A DNA stretch of 64,000 nt, taken from Aaosphaeria pasadenensis. Its lineage: Eukaryota > Ascomycota > Dothideomycetes > Pleosporales. The translations under genes and the position numbers were made by a program. Below are positions 47,306-60,138 of this stretch, one piece after another. The notes below the pieces were generated by a model. It searched no databases, had not been told where the DNA came from, and saw only the letters and a list, made by a program, of their open reading frames with translations. Location of the stretch: assembly GCA_022813625.1 (NCBI GenBank), contig JAKLMB010000028.1, forward strand, positions 186,001-250,000, given 5' to 3'. How positions within the stretch are numbered: position 1 is the stretch's first letter; each line of letters starts with the position of its first letter.

Positions 47306-48004
47306 CCTTTCTTTTCTTCGTGATTATGTTCCGTTTGGGTCTATGGTATGTGAAGTGTGATTGAATGGTCCGTTCAAACGATAGTTACTAACATTAGGTC
47401 TCAGGGCGTTTCTTTGCTTTAATGGACCAGTAATGTTTTCCAGCTTATCCAGGATGTTTCTGTTACGGCCGCTATATGTGGAGGTGGGGGGATTCTGAAG
47501 TGAAGTCACAATACTCCACTGTTTGCAGAGATCGATCTTCCGACATTGAGGCGGTAAAGTTTCGATATTCGTAGTTGTATACGCACAATATTCTTCCAAT
47601 ATGAATATAACAAAAGCGTATATGTAATCAATCAACTGATTTCTTCAAGATTGCCATCCTTACCGCCCAGTATTCAGTGCAAACGATGATTTCACCGCCC
47701 CCTGAAGCCTTCCCTCTGCCTCTGCCTTCACTTCACATCATCATCAGTGCACGTCCGAGCACGTCTGGTGATAGTGAGCGTTTGTTTACACACCGCCAGT
47801 GACCTAACAACCCTAACACTATACATAACAGCGATGTGAGCGTGGCATAAAATCTTGCACGCTCGCAACCACTCCCGCATTTGCGGATTCTCAACCTACT
47901 CCTCCCTTCCTCTAACATAGCAACCACTGCGACCATCACCTCGTCGTCCCACAGTTAAGTACAATCATCTGTATCAATCCAACTCGTTGTCTGTCAAAGG
48001 TAAT
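47306..48004. other. Intergenic: 3' flank of small ORF and promoter of next gene
   Basis: About 700 bases, pyrimidine-rich toward 48000. No gene, RNA or repeat recognised. Confidence 0.5.
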
Positions 48005-49184
48005 ATGCCCGATAGACAAGATCGCGAGTCCTCCATGTTGACAGGTACGAGTGCACCTTTCCTTCACCTTTCCCCCCATCCCACCATCCCCTCTCGTCTA
48101 CTCGATCACTCATTGGATCTATCACTCACACAAGATAGATACGACCGCCGAGGAGAGTCGTCGCCGTCTCGTACTCAAGCTACCTCTTTCGTCGACCAGG
48201 GAGAATCACCACGAGCGCGCTCCTGAACCATCTCCTCTCTTCGAGCCTGCGAGGACACCATATGACAGATCTCGTTACAGCCCTTTTCGCCCGGAACAGC
48301 GCTACAGCGACGACCCAAGGGACGCCGCCGTATTCACCTACGGCACCAACGACGCCGAATCCTCCAACGAATACTCGTCCTCCAACTCAGACGACTTCTC
48401 CGCCAACGACCTCACCATCTCCCCCTCCCACACTCTCCCCGACATGACCACCACCACCACCTACTACACCACCCCATCCTCCCCCTCCCCCAACACCCCA
48501 CCCACCCCTCTCATCGACCCCGTCCTCACGCACGCCCGCGCCCTCAAAGCGCACCTATCCACCCAACACGCGCCCCTACACCACCTCACCGCGCACCCGT
48601 CCCCGCCCTCCTCCCGCCGCAAAGTCGAAGACGACCCGGAAAACATCATCATAAAGGACCTGCGGCAGAACCAGCACATGTCGTGGGGCGGCATCGCGAA
48701 CTACCTCAACGCGCGGCGGCTCGAGCGCGGCGAGCCGCAGAGCATGACGCAGCCGGCCGTGTACTCGCGGTTCGTGCGGAACGCGCCGAAGATTGCAATG
48801 GCGGGTGGTGAGGGGGGGTTCGATGTCAAGGATTATATGCATCTAAGGCATCTGAGTGAGTATCCTGTGCGTGCTGGTGGCGGGCGGAAGAGGAAGAGGA
48901 GGGCTGGGGAGGGGAAAGAGGATGGTGGGGAGGATGGGGATGGGGATGGCGAGGGGGAGGGGGTTGAGAAGTGGCAGGGGCATGGGTTCAGGGCGGTGCG
49001 CGTCATGAGCAAGCTTGATGCTGATAGTAGGGAGTTGGAGACGGCGGTTGGGACGGGGCATCTGGTGGATGCGGTTGCGGTTGTCCAGAGGGGGTTCTGG
49101 GGGTATGTCGCGGATGAGTTGGAGAGGTCGACGGGGAAGTTTTACGATCCTAAGGCCATCGAGTCGAGGTGGAAGGAGATCTGA
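48005..49184 (+). CDS. Hypothetical protein, 361 aa, possible helix-turn-helix DNA-binding region
   Basis: Exons 48005-48044 and 48139-49184 join in phase (donor GTACGA, acceptor AAGATAG) to give 361 aa starting MPDRQDRESSMLT. Choosing the nearer acceptor CACAAG would shift the frame and stop after about 40 residues. The first half is Ser/Thr/Pro-rich and likely disordered. The conserved-looking core is NIIIKDLRQNQHMSWGGIAN followed by YLNARRLERG and QPAVYSRFVRNAP, near residues 180-235. It resembles a Myb/HTH-like fold in which a variable-length helix binds DNA. A basic KRKRR cluster is a likely nuclear signal. The C-terminal section ends FYDPKAIESRWKEI. Function unknown. The coding strand is C-rich in the first half and G-rich in the second. 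Confidence 0.7.
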
Positions 49185-50491
49185 GATGTTCGGGTAAGTT
49201 ATATTGACGTGTCAGTGTTGGTGGTGATGATCATCATCGTGATGAGCATAATAGCTAACGAAAAGTAGGCTTGAGCATCAACCATCACGAAAGTCAATAA
49301 GCCGTCCTACCCATCCCGGCCATACGAGAAGAATAGTCCTGCTATTCATGTCGACCTCTAGGTGATAGTGGTGGTGATGGTTTCCACCACCTATCCTCCC
49401 TAATCAAACCCTCCACACACATCTTTCTTTGTACGACTACATCATCACCATTACCGCCCCATGAACAAACCACCACCAACATCTCACCCTTTTCAACTTT
49501 CCATTCCACATCCCATTCAGACCCCCCGGACACTTACCCCTTCCCCTTCACCATCACCATTCCCCTCACGATGAACTCCATCCCCTAACCACAGGCTCAA
49601 CACACATTCTCCCACCATTCATTTTCCAGCAAGACATCAAGCACCCTCCTCTATTCTCCAAAGTCCAACTTCTTCCCAACCTCAGAGAGACAGACAGGCA
49701 TAACAGGTATCATTCAAAGCAACAGATCCAGATAACTTTATCAATTCCATCAATTAAGGCATTTTCTACGTATTTTCTATTCGGCGACTTGGATGGTCGA
49801 ATCAGTGCATTGATATGAAGGTGAAACTTGAGGATGAAGATGAAGGTGAGAATGACTGACGGTGAGGTTATTGATACATGACGATGTGGGTTGATGATTT
49901 GTATTTTGTGGTTTGTGTTTTGTTTTGATAGGCGAAGCCAGTGATGGTATCAGCTTTCAAAAAGCGTCAACGTCACGCCAACCCCTTCACCTCTCCCCTC
50001 CCCAGAACTAACAAAATCCCAACAAGCCGTTGTGTAGAGGATAATAACGATGTTCGAAAAGTTAAGTTACGTATGTGGGTAATAACATCCGCACGGCACA
50101 CTTTCCCAACATCACAACAAAAACATACTAATTTAAATAGTACTTATTCGAATTGTCTCAAATGGTAGATCAGCTAAGCTAAACATAAAAAGATTTCCCT
50201 ATATGCAAATGCAGTTTGAAAAGCCGAAAGAAAAAGAAGAAGAAGAAAAAGGGTGTGCGGGCATTCTTCCTAAGCACGCACGCACGCACGCACGTTCACT
50301 CGCGCACAGACAGGCTAGATGGATGGATGGATGGTAGGTATGAAACAAAGCTTTTCTATTTCGCAGACCAACAACCATTCTTGTTGAAAAAAGAAAGAAG
50401 GGGGGCGACCTCCTCCTTTCGAACCGCACATGAAGATACGGTAGAACAACGACATTTAGCGCTCCATAGAGGGGGAAAGAGAATCAAAAAT
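49185..50491. other. Convergent intergenic region with microsatellites
   Basis: About 1.3 kb between two convergent stop codons. It contains an A/G-rich run at 50226-50251, a GCAC run at 50274-50294 and a GATG run near 50318-50333. No gene supported. Confidence 0.6.
50274..50294. repeat. GCAC tetranucleotide microsatellite
   Basis: About five tandem GCAC copies in the 3' flank of sec7. Confidence 0.85.
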
Positions 50492-53400
50492 CTACTTGTT
50501 GCTCCGGCTCGCGCGACGGGGAATCATAGGACTATTACTAAAGCTCCCCCTCGGGCTCCTAGCGACCGGCGTCATGAGGCTCACTTTATCGATCCCGAGC
50601 TTCGACTCGAAGATCTTCATGACGAGCGCCTGTACCGCGCGCTGGACGTCTGCCGCCATTTCCGTGCCGAGCAGCCCGACGACGAGCGGCGCGAAGACGT
50701 CGATGTGTTTTTCGAATTCGCCGTCCGGGAAGTTGATGTAGCCTTCGAGGACGGTGACGACGACGGGCCGCCAGGTCACGATGTTGCGCTGCTGGGTCTC
50801 CTCGTCGAGCTCGATGTACGACGCGATGATGTCTTCGCAGAGGGGGATGAGGGCGGCTTCGGTCTCGTCGCGGGATGCGGCGCGGTCGTTGGATTTGTCG
50901 TGGTACATGCGGAAGAGGATGCTGATGTAGACGGAGGCGGAGCCGGATTCTTGCTTGAGGAGGTTGGGCGGTTGCTTCATGAAGCCTTCTCTGAATAGGC
51001 GGGTTCGGAGGTCGCGGTCGGCGTTGAAGCGTTTGGCGAAGTGGTAGGACTTCTTGAGGACGGCCATTAGTCGTAGAAGCTCGCCGGATGGGATCTTCTC
51101 GTAGACGGCGTCGTTGGTGAATAGCTCTTGCACGGTCTCGATCATGAGTAGTTGCAGAACACATTTCGTGATGATCTGGTTGAAGAAACGACGGCGGGCT
51201 GCGGTGACGACAACAGGAGGCTGCTGGAGGTCCTGGCTCTCTGGTCGATAATCTTCTAGATCCTGCGTTTGCCGCTTAGGCAGGGGAGACGGCATCCGTT
51301 GTTCTATTGTTGCAGTACTTGATGCCTCCGACGTGACCACAGATGGTCGTCGATCAGTCAGACCGTTGATGCCAAGTGCATTGTCTGGGCTCGGTTCCTC
51401 GGCGGGTGTCTGGAGCTGCAACTCAGCAGGTGACGGCGATTCCGCAGATGGAGTTCTGCCACCGGGAGTGTCGCGAGCGCTGCCATTTGTAGGCGTGTAT
51501 GATGAACCACTAGTGGCAGCTGAAAACAAAGCCGTGGCCTCCGTTCGCTGGAAGAGCTCTACAAAGGCCTTCACGATCTGGCTCCAGTGTCGCGGTTCGA
51601 ACTTTTGAACGTTTTGCAGGATCAGCTGTTGCAGGCAGTTACTTCCGATGCGGGCCAGTGTGTCATTCTCCTGGCAGATGCAAAGAGCAAGAAGATCGAG
51701 GAAGCGATCCAGCATATACTCTAATGACTCAAAGAAGTGAGTGAAGAGCTTGATCATGTTACGCAACGCCTGGATCATAGTTGTTGAAAGCCAGACAGAA
51801 AGCTCTTCATGGTTGAGCACCTTCGACATTTCCGACTTGGACTTCAACACCATGAAAATGGGGTATAACAGCTGACGCCATAGTATATCCCAGAAATCCT
51901 GAGGGAAGTTGCGACCATAAGCTATGAGAGTCTCAAACAGATATGTGAGAGCTCGTGAACGCACTTCCAAGTCCTCACCGGTCATGAGAACATCGTGGAA
52001 TGCGAAAAGAACTGGGAACCAGAACTGTTCCTCTTGTGTTTGTCGGCTAGGCTGCTTCGGTATTGCGGAACGACTTTCGGTGTCCTTGACGAATCCAGCA
52101 CCGACAGATAACGGACACTCGGGAGTTCGCAGCATCTTCGGCACGGACGACTTTAATAGCTCAATGGCCTGCAACGACTTCTTTTGGAATTTGAAGTTCT
52201 TCGAGAATTCAGTCAGACAGACGATCAGGTCGGCAAAGGCTCCTTGTGAGATGACGATGCCGAATCGGGAATTATACACTTGAGATACGTTCTCAAACGC
52301 AAGATTGACAATACCCTCTGCTCATAATTAGTACATTCCCCTTAGAAGTTCAATCGCGTCCATCACTTACCATAAGGCTCCTTGGCTGCGACAGTGAAGA
52401 CGCCAAACATCGTCTTCCAGCCTGACCGAATGTTCTCTCCACGGGCCTGGATCATTTGGATCAAGCAACGCAGCACCATATCCTTGACCGGAACCACGCT
52501 CGCATTGCTGATGATATGCTCAAATGGCTTGAGGAAGTCTTTCTGGAACTTGAAACCTGGCAACTCTTCGATTTCCATAAACTTCATAGAAAGCTGTCGA
52601 AGGGAGTTCAGGGCGAAGAAGACGACATTAGTGTTGGTATGGCAGCCGACTTCATTGAAGTGTGCACCAAGAACCTGCCAAATATTCGTCCACTCGAAAC
52701 GAACACGGTTCATGTTGTAGCCGCTAATTTCCACTAGCTTCTGTAGACTGTAGGTACGGGGAGATTCGCTTTGTCCTGATGATTGGATCTCTTGCCAGCT
52801 GACCTGGGTCAGGGCTTTGACGAAATCGACGATAGCCTCACCGGAAAGGTTGGCAGTATTGGTGAATATTCTGTCTACGCCTCTTATCATGTCTGTTGAT
52901 CGACTTTCTTCGGCCACATCGGCCTGGTAGTTCGCGCCCATGTTAGATGTTTGGCGTCGACGATTGGCTGGGACGTTTAATGATTTTCGAGGAGCTGCTC
53001 CTGGTTGGATCTGGGCCTTCAACACATCTGGTACGGCACGTTCATCAACTCCAGTGGAGATGAGCTGGAAGCGATCGAGCTGTGATACACACGTGAGAAT
53101 GTCACGCCACGATTCGCGGAGTAGATTGCCTTCGGTGTATGCAACTTCGATGAGGACTTTGAGGGCCTCTACGTTCTTTGCCTTCATCTCGCTGATGTTG
53201 TAAAGGTTGGTGAAACGGGAGAGGAATGAAACAAAGGCTTGACGTGGGCTTTCGAGATCGAACAGGCAGGCGACGCGAATGGCGAGTTTGATACCCTCTA
53301 TGCACAATTTCACGATCTCGATGTTGTGATCTTGAGCTTGGCCGGAGAGCGCGGTAAGGAATGGCATCCAAGTGACCTCGAACATCGGGCCCACGTGCTT

Positions 53401-56400
53401 GAAGGACGAAGCGGGGATGAACTTGGATACAGGCATCTTCGTTGCCGTTCGCCGTTGAGCACGCAGCAGTTGCTTGTACAATTGCTCCGTCTTGTTTGCC
53501 ATCTCTTCAGATGCTTGAACGTATGCTTCCCTTTGCAGATCTCGACCACCACCGATCAAGGCTTGGCCAATGTTGGCAGCAAGACCTGCGGCTGGCTGAG
53601 GAATTTGTCCAAGATTGGCAGCAGCTTCTTGTTCGGTGTTGAGAACGATCTCGTTATTTGCAATCTCGTCGTAGATGCCGCGTAGATATTCTTCTGGAAG
53701 ATCAGCATTATCGTTAATTCCACGATTGTTCTTAATGAAATCTTCAGGAGTCATTCGAGGCCCCTTCATCTTCTTGCTGTGCTGATCTACGTTCAACATG
53801 ATGACTGAATAGGATAGGACGTATGCGGTGTCGGCGTTTGCAAAAGCGTTGGGGTTACCGGTGATGTAGCGTTCAGCGAATTTCAACATGAATCGATCAA
53901 TCTTCTGGGCTTCACCAGGAAGGCGGAACGATTGGAGGAAACGTCGCAAGGCGTCTACGAAGCGAGTCTTGGTGAAGTCCATCAGATCAACAAAGCTGTG
54001 CATGATTGCGATGTTCTCAGGGTTACCCTCTCCCAAGAACTCTCCTAATTCCTTTTTGCTGATGCTATCGTTGTCCAAGAAGAAGCGGGCGATATCCTGA
54101 GGTGAGTCGGAGGCGATGAAACCTTCCTGGATCAAAACTTTCAATCCACGTTTCGGCTTGAAATTGAATTGGCGTACGGCACTCGTGAGAGCAGTCTTCC
54201 TTTGTTTCGCTTTCTCTAGCGAATTAAAGTCGTCCTCTGCAAGCGGGGTAGCAGTACCAGAGTCACCCCCGATGTTTGGTGATTCTGTGGCAAATCGCGT
54301 GTCCATCGATGACCTCAAGTCGTCCACGGAGTTTCTAGAATCTGGTTTGGGTTGACTGCTCTCAGCAATAGACTGCTCCGACCAGTTCACGAGCGACCGC
54401 AGAATTTGCACCAGAGCCTCGAGTGACTCTTGCTTCATTGCATAGTCTTGTGGATACGCCTGCTCAGTCTCGTGGGTCGCGTTCATTGAGGCAGTTGACA
54501 GGGATGGTGGGAGGATTCCGCGAGTTTGCCAGTCGGGCTGGTGGGATTGTTTTGCACGATGTTCTTGATAGGCCTGCTGTTGCACTGGCGTCACGGCGAC
54601 AGGCAAGCTGGAAATCTTTGATAGCTGCTCAACGATGCGCTGATACATGTTGTCCAATGCCGTTCGGTCGCAATCATAATTCAGGTAGACCTCAACGAGC
54701 GCTCGTGGATCGGTGGCTAATCTCTCAAAGATCTGCAAGATGTACTGCTTCTGGAAGACGGGGGCAGTCCGCTTGTCCAAAATAGCAAGGTAGATCTCCT
54801 TCAAAAAGACCTCAATTTCTTTCTTGAGCATTACGCGCAAGTATTTGAGCATATGCCAGAAGATTTCGCAGCTGACCTCGAATACTTTGCTCACAGAGCT
54901 TGCGCCGTTTCTGCTGAGACTCAAGCAAAGATACTGCTTGATCGCTTGCACGAAAGTGGTAGGCTCATCGGCACTGCTCCCCCTAATGGTAGCAAATGGA
55001 GATACGAACACTGCGATATTGTTATGCAAGATGGTCTGGATGATATGCAGCGACAGAAGCTTGGACCTCATTCCATGCGATCTCACGTCCAGAGCATGAT
55101 CTACCGATAGAGATTTTGTACTTAATCTGCACATGGCCCTAAACACTAGGTAGGCATCCTTGACGAAAATCTCATCCTCTTCCTCTTCGTCGGACTCGAT
55201 ATGAGGGGTTGGCGAGGGCTCTTGGCCAGACACCTGTCTGGAACCTGCCTTCGCTGATATCCGTGTGACCAAAGTCGGGGCGTTGTCGTGAATACGGTCG
55301 TCGTTGAAGCTCATGTTATTCTCGAAACTCTGCAACGTGATCTTGGGGCCGGTATGTTTGTCGACGGGCTTGTCGATAGGTTCTCCGGTCTCTGGGTCGT
55401 AACGATCGCCTTCCTCCCCTTCGCCATTGAGTTCTGAGCCTTCTATATCTTGCGCACCTCCGTCAAACTCTTCCTGAATGTGCTCTTCCGACTCAGTCCT
55501 CTCGTTCAAGGAGACACGTGAGAGGTTGACTCTTGCCTCCTTGGCCGCAAGCCTTGTCTTTACTCGCTCGAAAACGGTTCCGACCATTTGTGTCAATGCG
55601 CCTTGTGCTACTTGTTGATTGGCGCTCGATTTTGACAGCAAGAAAATGTTGTACGTCAATCGCACTGCCTTCAAGAGACCTGCGCCATGCACCACGATCT
55701 TGTCGTTCAGAATGGCAGCCAGGAGTGATTTGACGATTTGCAATTGCACATCTGGCGGAGTCGCCTCGCCCTGGAAACAATCGCATATTGTGTCTATGGC
55801 TCGCTCGATCAGGGGCGGGACTTCGCTGTTGTCGCCTAGTGGCTCGGACGGGACGGAAAAGTACGAATAGCTGATCAATTTTCCTATGCAGTCCAATGCG
55901 GTTATGGACACGGCGACGGTGCTGGCTTCGGAGGCAAGCTGTAGGGGCTCGAACAGAATCTCGGGGTTGATGCGAGAAGGGTCACCCTCCTTCTTGATGG
56001 CGGCCAGCGCATTGGCTGTGGCATCACCAAGCTTCTTATTTTTCCTTGCATCTTTTGAAGCGGCGATCGTTTCGAGGGCGGTGACGACGAATACTAGGGA
56101 GCTTCGTGTTGAAGGTCTCGTGGCGGTGGTAGCGAAGGTTGCTGCCGTCGCTGCGGTGGACTGAGAGTCTGTCCTGGGTCGATTTCGCTCGAAGAATTCG
56201 GCGGTTCGCGGAGTGTCATCTGCAGCGCCATTAGGTAGATTTATTGTCGGAGTCGACACTGTAGGCGTAGGCAGATCGGATTGATCTGGAATCTCCTGCT
56301 GGGGTTGTGGTTGTGCTGGGGAAGCTGCCTGTTCTCCGGCATGCTCGGAGGTTGTGGAATCGGACGCGCTGTCCTCATTGACTCCCTTGACCTCCTGCTC

Positions 56401-56514
56401 CTCCTCCTCGTCACTGGTTGAAGCCTGATTTATTTGTTCAGCCTGTGTGTGTTCCTCCTGTTCCTCCTTTGGAAGCTTCTCTTCTACGGCGGGCGGGGCC
56501 TCGGTGTCGGCCAT
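50492..56514 (-). CDS. sec7: ARF guanine-nucleotide exchange factor Sec7
   Basis: Large Golgi GEF that loads Arf1 with GTP to drive coat assembly at the trans-Golgi. Complement of 50492-52317 and 52371-56514 joins in phase (donor GTAAGT, acceptor GAGCAG), restoring EPYG|EGIVNLAFENV, to give 1989 aa, normal for fungal Sec7. Start 56514 (MADTEAPPAVEEKLPKEE) begins an acidic, Glu-rich tail. The DCB/HUS region covers roughly residues 130-640. The Sec7 domain lies near residues 800-1000, with the catalytic glutamic finger in FRLPGEAQKIDR near residue 866 and the downstream YVLSYSVIMLNVDQHS motif. HDS repeats fill the rest. The last 200 codons use GC-rich third positions, unlike the middle of the gene. 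Confidence 0.96.
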
Positions 56515-57900
56515 GATGACGGGGGTGGGTTGGTATGGGGGCAGCTTCGGCGGCGGGCACTGGTGAGATGCTGCTGGATGGTCGAGGTATTATAATCTAG
56601 CGGGGTGAACTCGCAGCGACCATGACGGAAGCGTGCGTGTTGAGATTGTGATGGGTTGGTGGGACTGCTGCAAAGTTGCAGGCAATAATGGATTTATGTT
56701 TGGTAGTGGAGGAGTATGGAGGAACGAATGGGTGGAAGGGGAGAAAAGAAAAGTAAGAAGACCACTTTGTTATTATGTGGCTCGTGGTACTCGTAGGAGT
56801 AAGGTACCTAAGGTAGACGTAGAGGTAGTAGTAGTAGTACCAGCAGCAGCATTGGTTGTAGTTACGAGTATCTAGTTGAACTAATAGCGGAAGCGGGTAG
56901 TATCGTCTATAGGGACTAGAAATAAATGACAAAGTGTCTTCCTTCGAAAAGCCTCAGCCTCGTCCTCTTCCGTCCTCCCCTTACTTGTCCGTCCCGTACC
57001 AAGTAACTCTGCGGTGCTTGCGCGTATGTCACTAGGTACCTAGTTTGAAAGGTGACGAATCCCTGCGCATGAACCAGTTATCCACCGTCGCCGCCGACCA
57101 CCGAACAGACAATGTAATTAGTTGATTACCAGTAAAAGATGCAGGATACAGATCAGTGACTCCTTGTACCTGTATTTGTACCTGTACCTTGAAGCGACAT
57201 GGCACCAACCGCGGAACGCCCAACCCAATAGATCGAAGCGAATTCGGAACGGATCAGATAAGTTTCTGTTGGATTTCTGTTATCAAGAAAGGGACAACCC
57301 GCATACGAAAATTGCCATTGATCGAATATGTCTACAAGTTCTTGAGATGGACGGAGATATAGGCTATGGAGTGATTATGTAGTTGTACTTGATTTGATCA
57401 TCTCACAGTACGGAATTGAAGAAGTGTGGCTTGATGACCCCCGAACCCTACTCCATCACTCTCTGCTTCCCTTCTTACTTACATGCGCACTTATTATTAC
57501 AGTAAGCTCGGAAGCGACCCAATTAGTTGAATATTTTCCATGATGACTTTTATTACTCGAGCGAGCTCCGATAGGGATAGAGAGTGTATACGGCGTATTA
57601 TCTACTATTACTAGTTTGTTCGACTTTGTTGGTGTATGCTGTCCTGCCAAGCAAATCTCATCCCGATTCCTAGCGGCCCTCCGAACACCCAGCTCGACAC
57701 TTTTCTGTTGAGCGACATCTTCCATCCTCACAACTCTCCATCGTCAACTTCAACCACCACTCACCCTCCTCCTCCGAGCTTGCGCGAGCTGCATCTCCCC
57801 CATCTCTCCGCTCGCCGTCCTCAGTACTCTCTTCTGCCTCGTCTCCCCGCCGCTTGCGCTGGGTCGAATTTTCAGTACACTCCATCGGCATCCCGACATA
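56515..57900. other. Divergent intergenic region, sec7 / E2 promoters
   Basis: About 1.4 kb between divergent start codons. It contains GTA-rich low complexity at 56826-56842 and a T-, A- and TGTACC-rich stretch at 57160-57190. Pyrimidine-rich DNA at 57720-57860 is the likely E2 leader. No gene recognised. Confidence 0.5.
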
Positions 57901-59643
57901 ATGCCTGCTACAACATCACTCCTGGCCCGGGCCGGAGGTCAATTGAGCTTGAGGGGCTCAATTGCTCTGCGTGGAAGCAACGCTGCCTACAGGTCCTCAG
58001 ATTTCGCCGTGTAAGTCCCCTCCTCCGCCATCGCCTCGCCTCCAACCCGCACGCAGAGAACTTTTGCTGACAAGGAGCTCCAGTCGACGCGCACCGGCAC
58101 TATCCGCCCTCGCAAGATACTATGCCTCAAAATGTATGCCAGCGAAACCCCCGAACCGCACCGGAAAGGTGCCCTCATCCATTGGCGTGCTAATCGATCA
58201 TGTACAGCTTTCCCCTCCCACACCGTCGTCAGCATGCCCGCCCTCTCGCCCACCATGACCTCCGGAAACATTGGAACATGGCAGAAGAAGGTCGGCGACT
58301 CGATAGCTCCCGGCGATGTGCTCGTCGAGATCGAGACCGACAAGGCACAGATGGACTTTGAGTTCCAGGAGGAGGGTACGATCGCCAAGATCTTGAAGGG
58401 CTCTGGCGAGAAGGACGTCCCTGTCGGAAGCGTAAGTCTGGAAGACTCATGTTTGGCCGGCAAATTTGCAGAACCCATCAAAATGGAGATGCCGGCCGCG
58501 CATGTACAGAAATAAGAGAGCAGACATCGCTAACAATGTTCACAGCCCATCGCTGTTCTCGTCGAGGAGGGCGAGGACGTCTCTGCCTTTGAGTCTTTCA
58601 CCGTGGAGGACGCTGGTGGTGATAAGTCTGCCGCCTCAGCACCCAAGGAGGGTGAGGCCTCTGAGGCCAGCGAGGCCCCGAAGTCTGCTCCCCCGGCCAA
58701 GGAGGAGGCACCCTCTGCCATCGAGTCCGACTCGACTGGCGCTAGGCTGGAGCTCTCTATCGACCGCCAGACCGCTTCCCCCGCCGTGAAGAGGCTCGCT
58801 CTCGAGAAGGGCGTTGCTCTCTCCGCCATCAAGGGCTCCGGCCCAGGTGGAAAGATCACCAAGGAGGACGTCGAGAAGGCCCAATCGTCCGGTGGAGCTC
58901 CCGCCGGCGCCGCTGCTGGCGCCCCTACCTACGAGGACACGGAGGCCACCAGCATGCGCAAGGTCATCGCCAAGCGCCTCACCGAGAGCATGCAGCAGAA
59001 CCCCCACTACTTCGTCGCGTCCAACATCTCCGTGTCCAAGCTCCTCAAGCTCCGCGAGGCGCTCAACGCGTCCTCCAAGGGCGAGTACAAGCTCTCGGTC
59101 AACGACTTCCTCGTCAAGGCTCTCGCCGTTGCCGCCCGCAAGGTCCCCGCCGCCAACTCGTCATGGCGTGAGGAGAACGGCAAGGTCATCATCCGCCAGC
59201 ACAACGTGGTCGACGTGTCCGTTGCCGTCGCCACCCCCGTCGGCCTCATGACCCCGATCGTCAAGAACGTCAACGGCCTCGGCCTCTCCAGCATCTCGTC
59301 GACGATCAAGGATCTCGGCAAGCGCGCGCGGGACGGCAAGCTCAAGCCCGAGGAGTACCAGGGCGGAACCATCACCATCTCCAACATGGGCATGAACGCC
59401 GCCGTCGAGCGCTTCACCGCCGTCATCAACCCTCCCCAGGCCGTCATCGTCGCCATCGGCACCACCCAGAAGGTCGCCGTGCCCGGCGAGCTCACCGAGG
59501 ACGGCACCCCGAGCATCGAGTGGGACGACCAGATCGTCATCACCGGCTCCTTCGACCACAAGGTCGTGGACGGAGCCGTCGGCGGCGAGTTCATGAAGGA
59601 GCTCAAGAAGGTCATCGAGAACCCATTGGAGTTCCTCCTATAG
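57901..59643 (+). CDS. Pyruvate dehydrogenase E2, dihydrolipoyl acetyltransferase, mitochondrial
   Basis: Core of the pyruvate dehydrogenase complex, moving acetyl from E1 to CoA. Four exons join in phase: 57901-58010, 58084-58133, 58208-58431, 58546-59643, giving 493 aa. Start 57901 ([16 protein letters not shown]) opens an Arg/Ser/Ala mitochondrial presequence of about 50 residues, which spans the first two introns. The lipoyl domain has its lipoyl-lysine in ETDKAQMDF at residue 99. An Ala/Pro/Glu-rich linker leads to the peripheral subunit-binding domain ([20 protein letters not shown]) near 200-240. The catalytic domain ends with [13 protein letters not shown], where His466 and Asp470 are expected catalytic residues; the usual Arg after His is Lys here. 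Yeast name Lat1. Confidence 0.95.
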
Positions 59644-60138
59644 AAGAAGAAGATGAACGTCTTTCTTATTTTTCAACCCTTGTCTCATCATATCCCCACC
59701 CTAACTAAATCTTTTCCCCCCAAACCTCTCTCTCTCTCTCCTCCCGAAATCTTCTCCAAACCCTACCCGCATTGGGCTAGCTATGTATTAGGATGTGATA
59801 TCGACGTGTAATTGTCTCTCTGGCTATGCTGTCTCCCCACCGCGTGTGTCTTGTTTTTGTCTCTGCGTGTTACTCATCTAGACAAACCTCATATCCTCCC
59901 TTAACCTCGAAGCAAAGCAAAAGGACGAAAGGAAAACCCCAATCGTCTTGGATCTAGCTTCCTCTCTTTCTCTTCACGGGGGAACATTGGACGCCAGGAG
60001 GGGACGGGAGGGGGATAGACGAAGGACCGGAAGATGGGAAGGAAAGGGGGGAAAATCTTCTGTACAATGAAATGCTATTCTTCCTTTTTTCCAACTACCT
60101 ACGACATCTACTCTGATATCTACCTTACCAAAACCCCC
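59644..60138. other. Convergent 3' flanks of E2 and flavoprotein genes
   Basis: About 495 bases between stop codons; CT-rich and untranslated in character. No gene recognised. Confidence 0.5.

Noticed and set aside
50216..50998. 260-codon plus-strand frame opposite the sec7 3' end
   Set aside because: Starts in a poly-purine run and runs antisense to the conserved sec7 C-terminus.
59161..59559. 132-codon minus-strand frame opposite the E2 gene
   Set aside because: Asp/Gly-rich antisense of C-ending codons; a shadow of the acetyltransferase domain.
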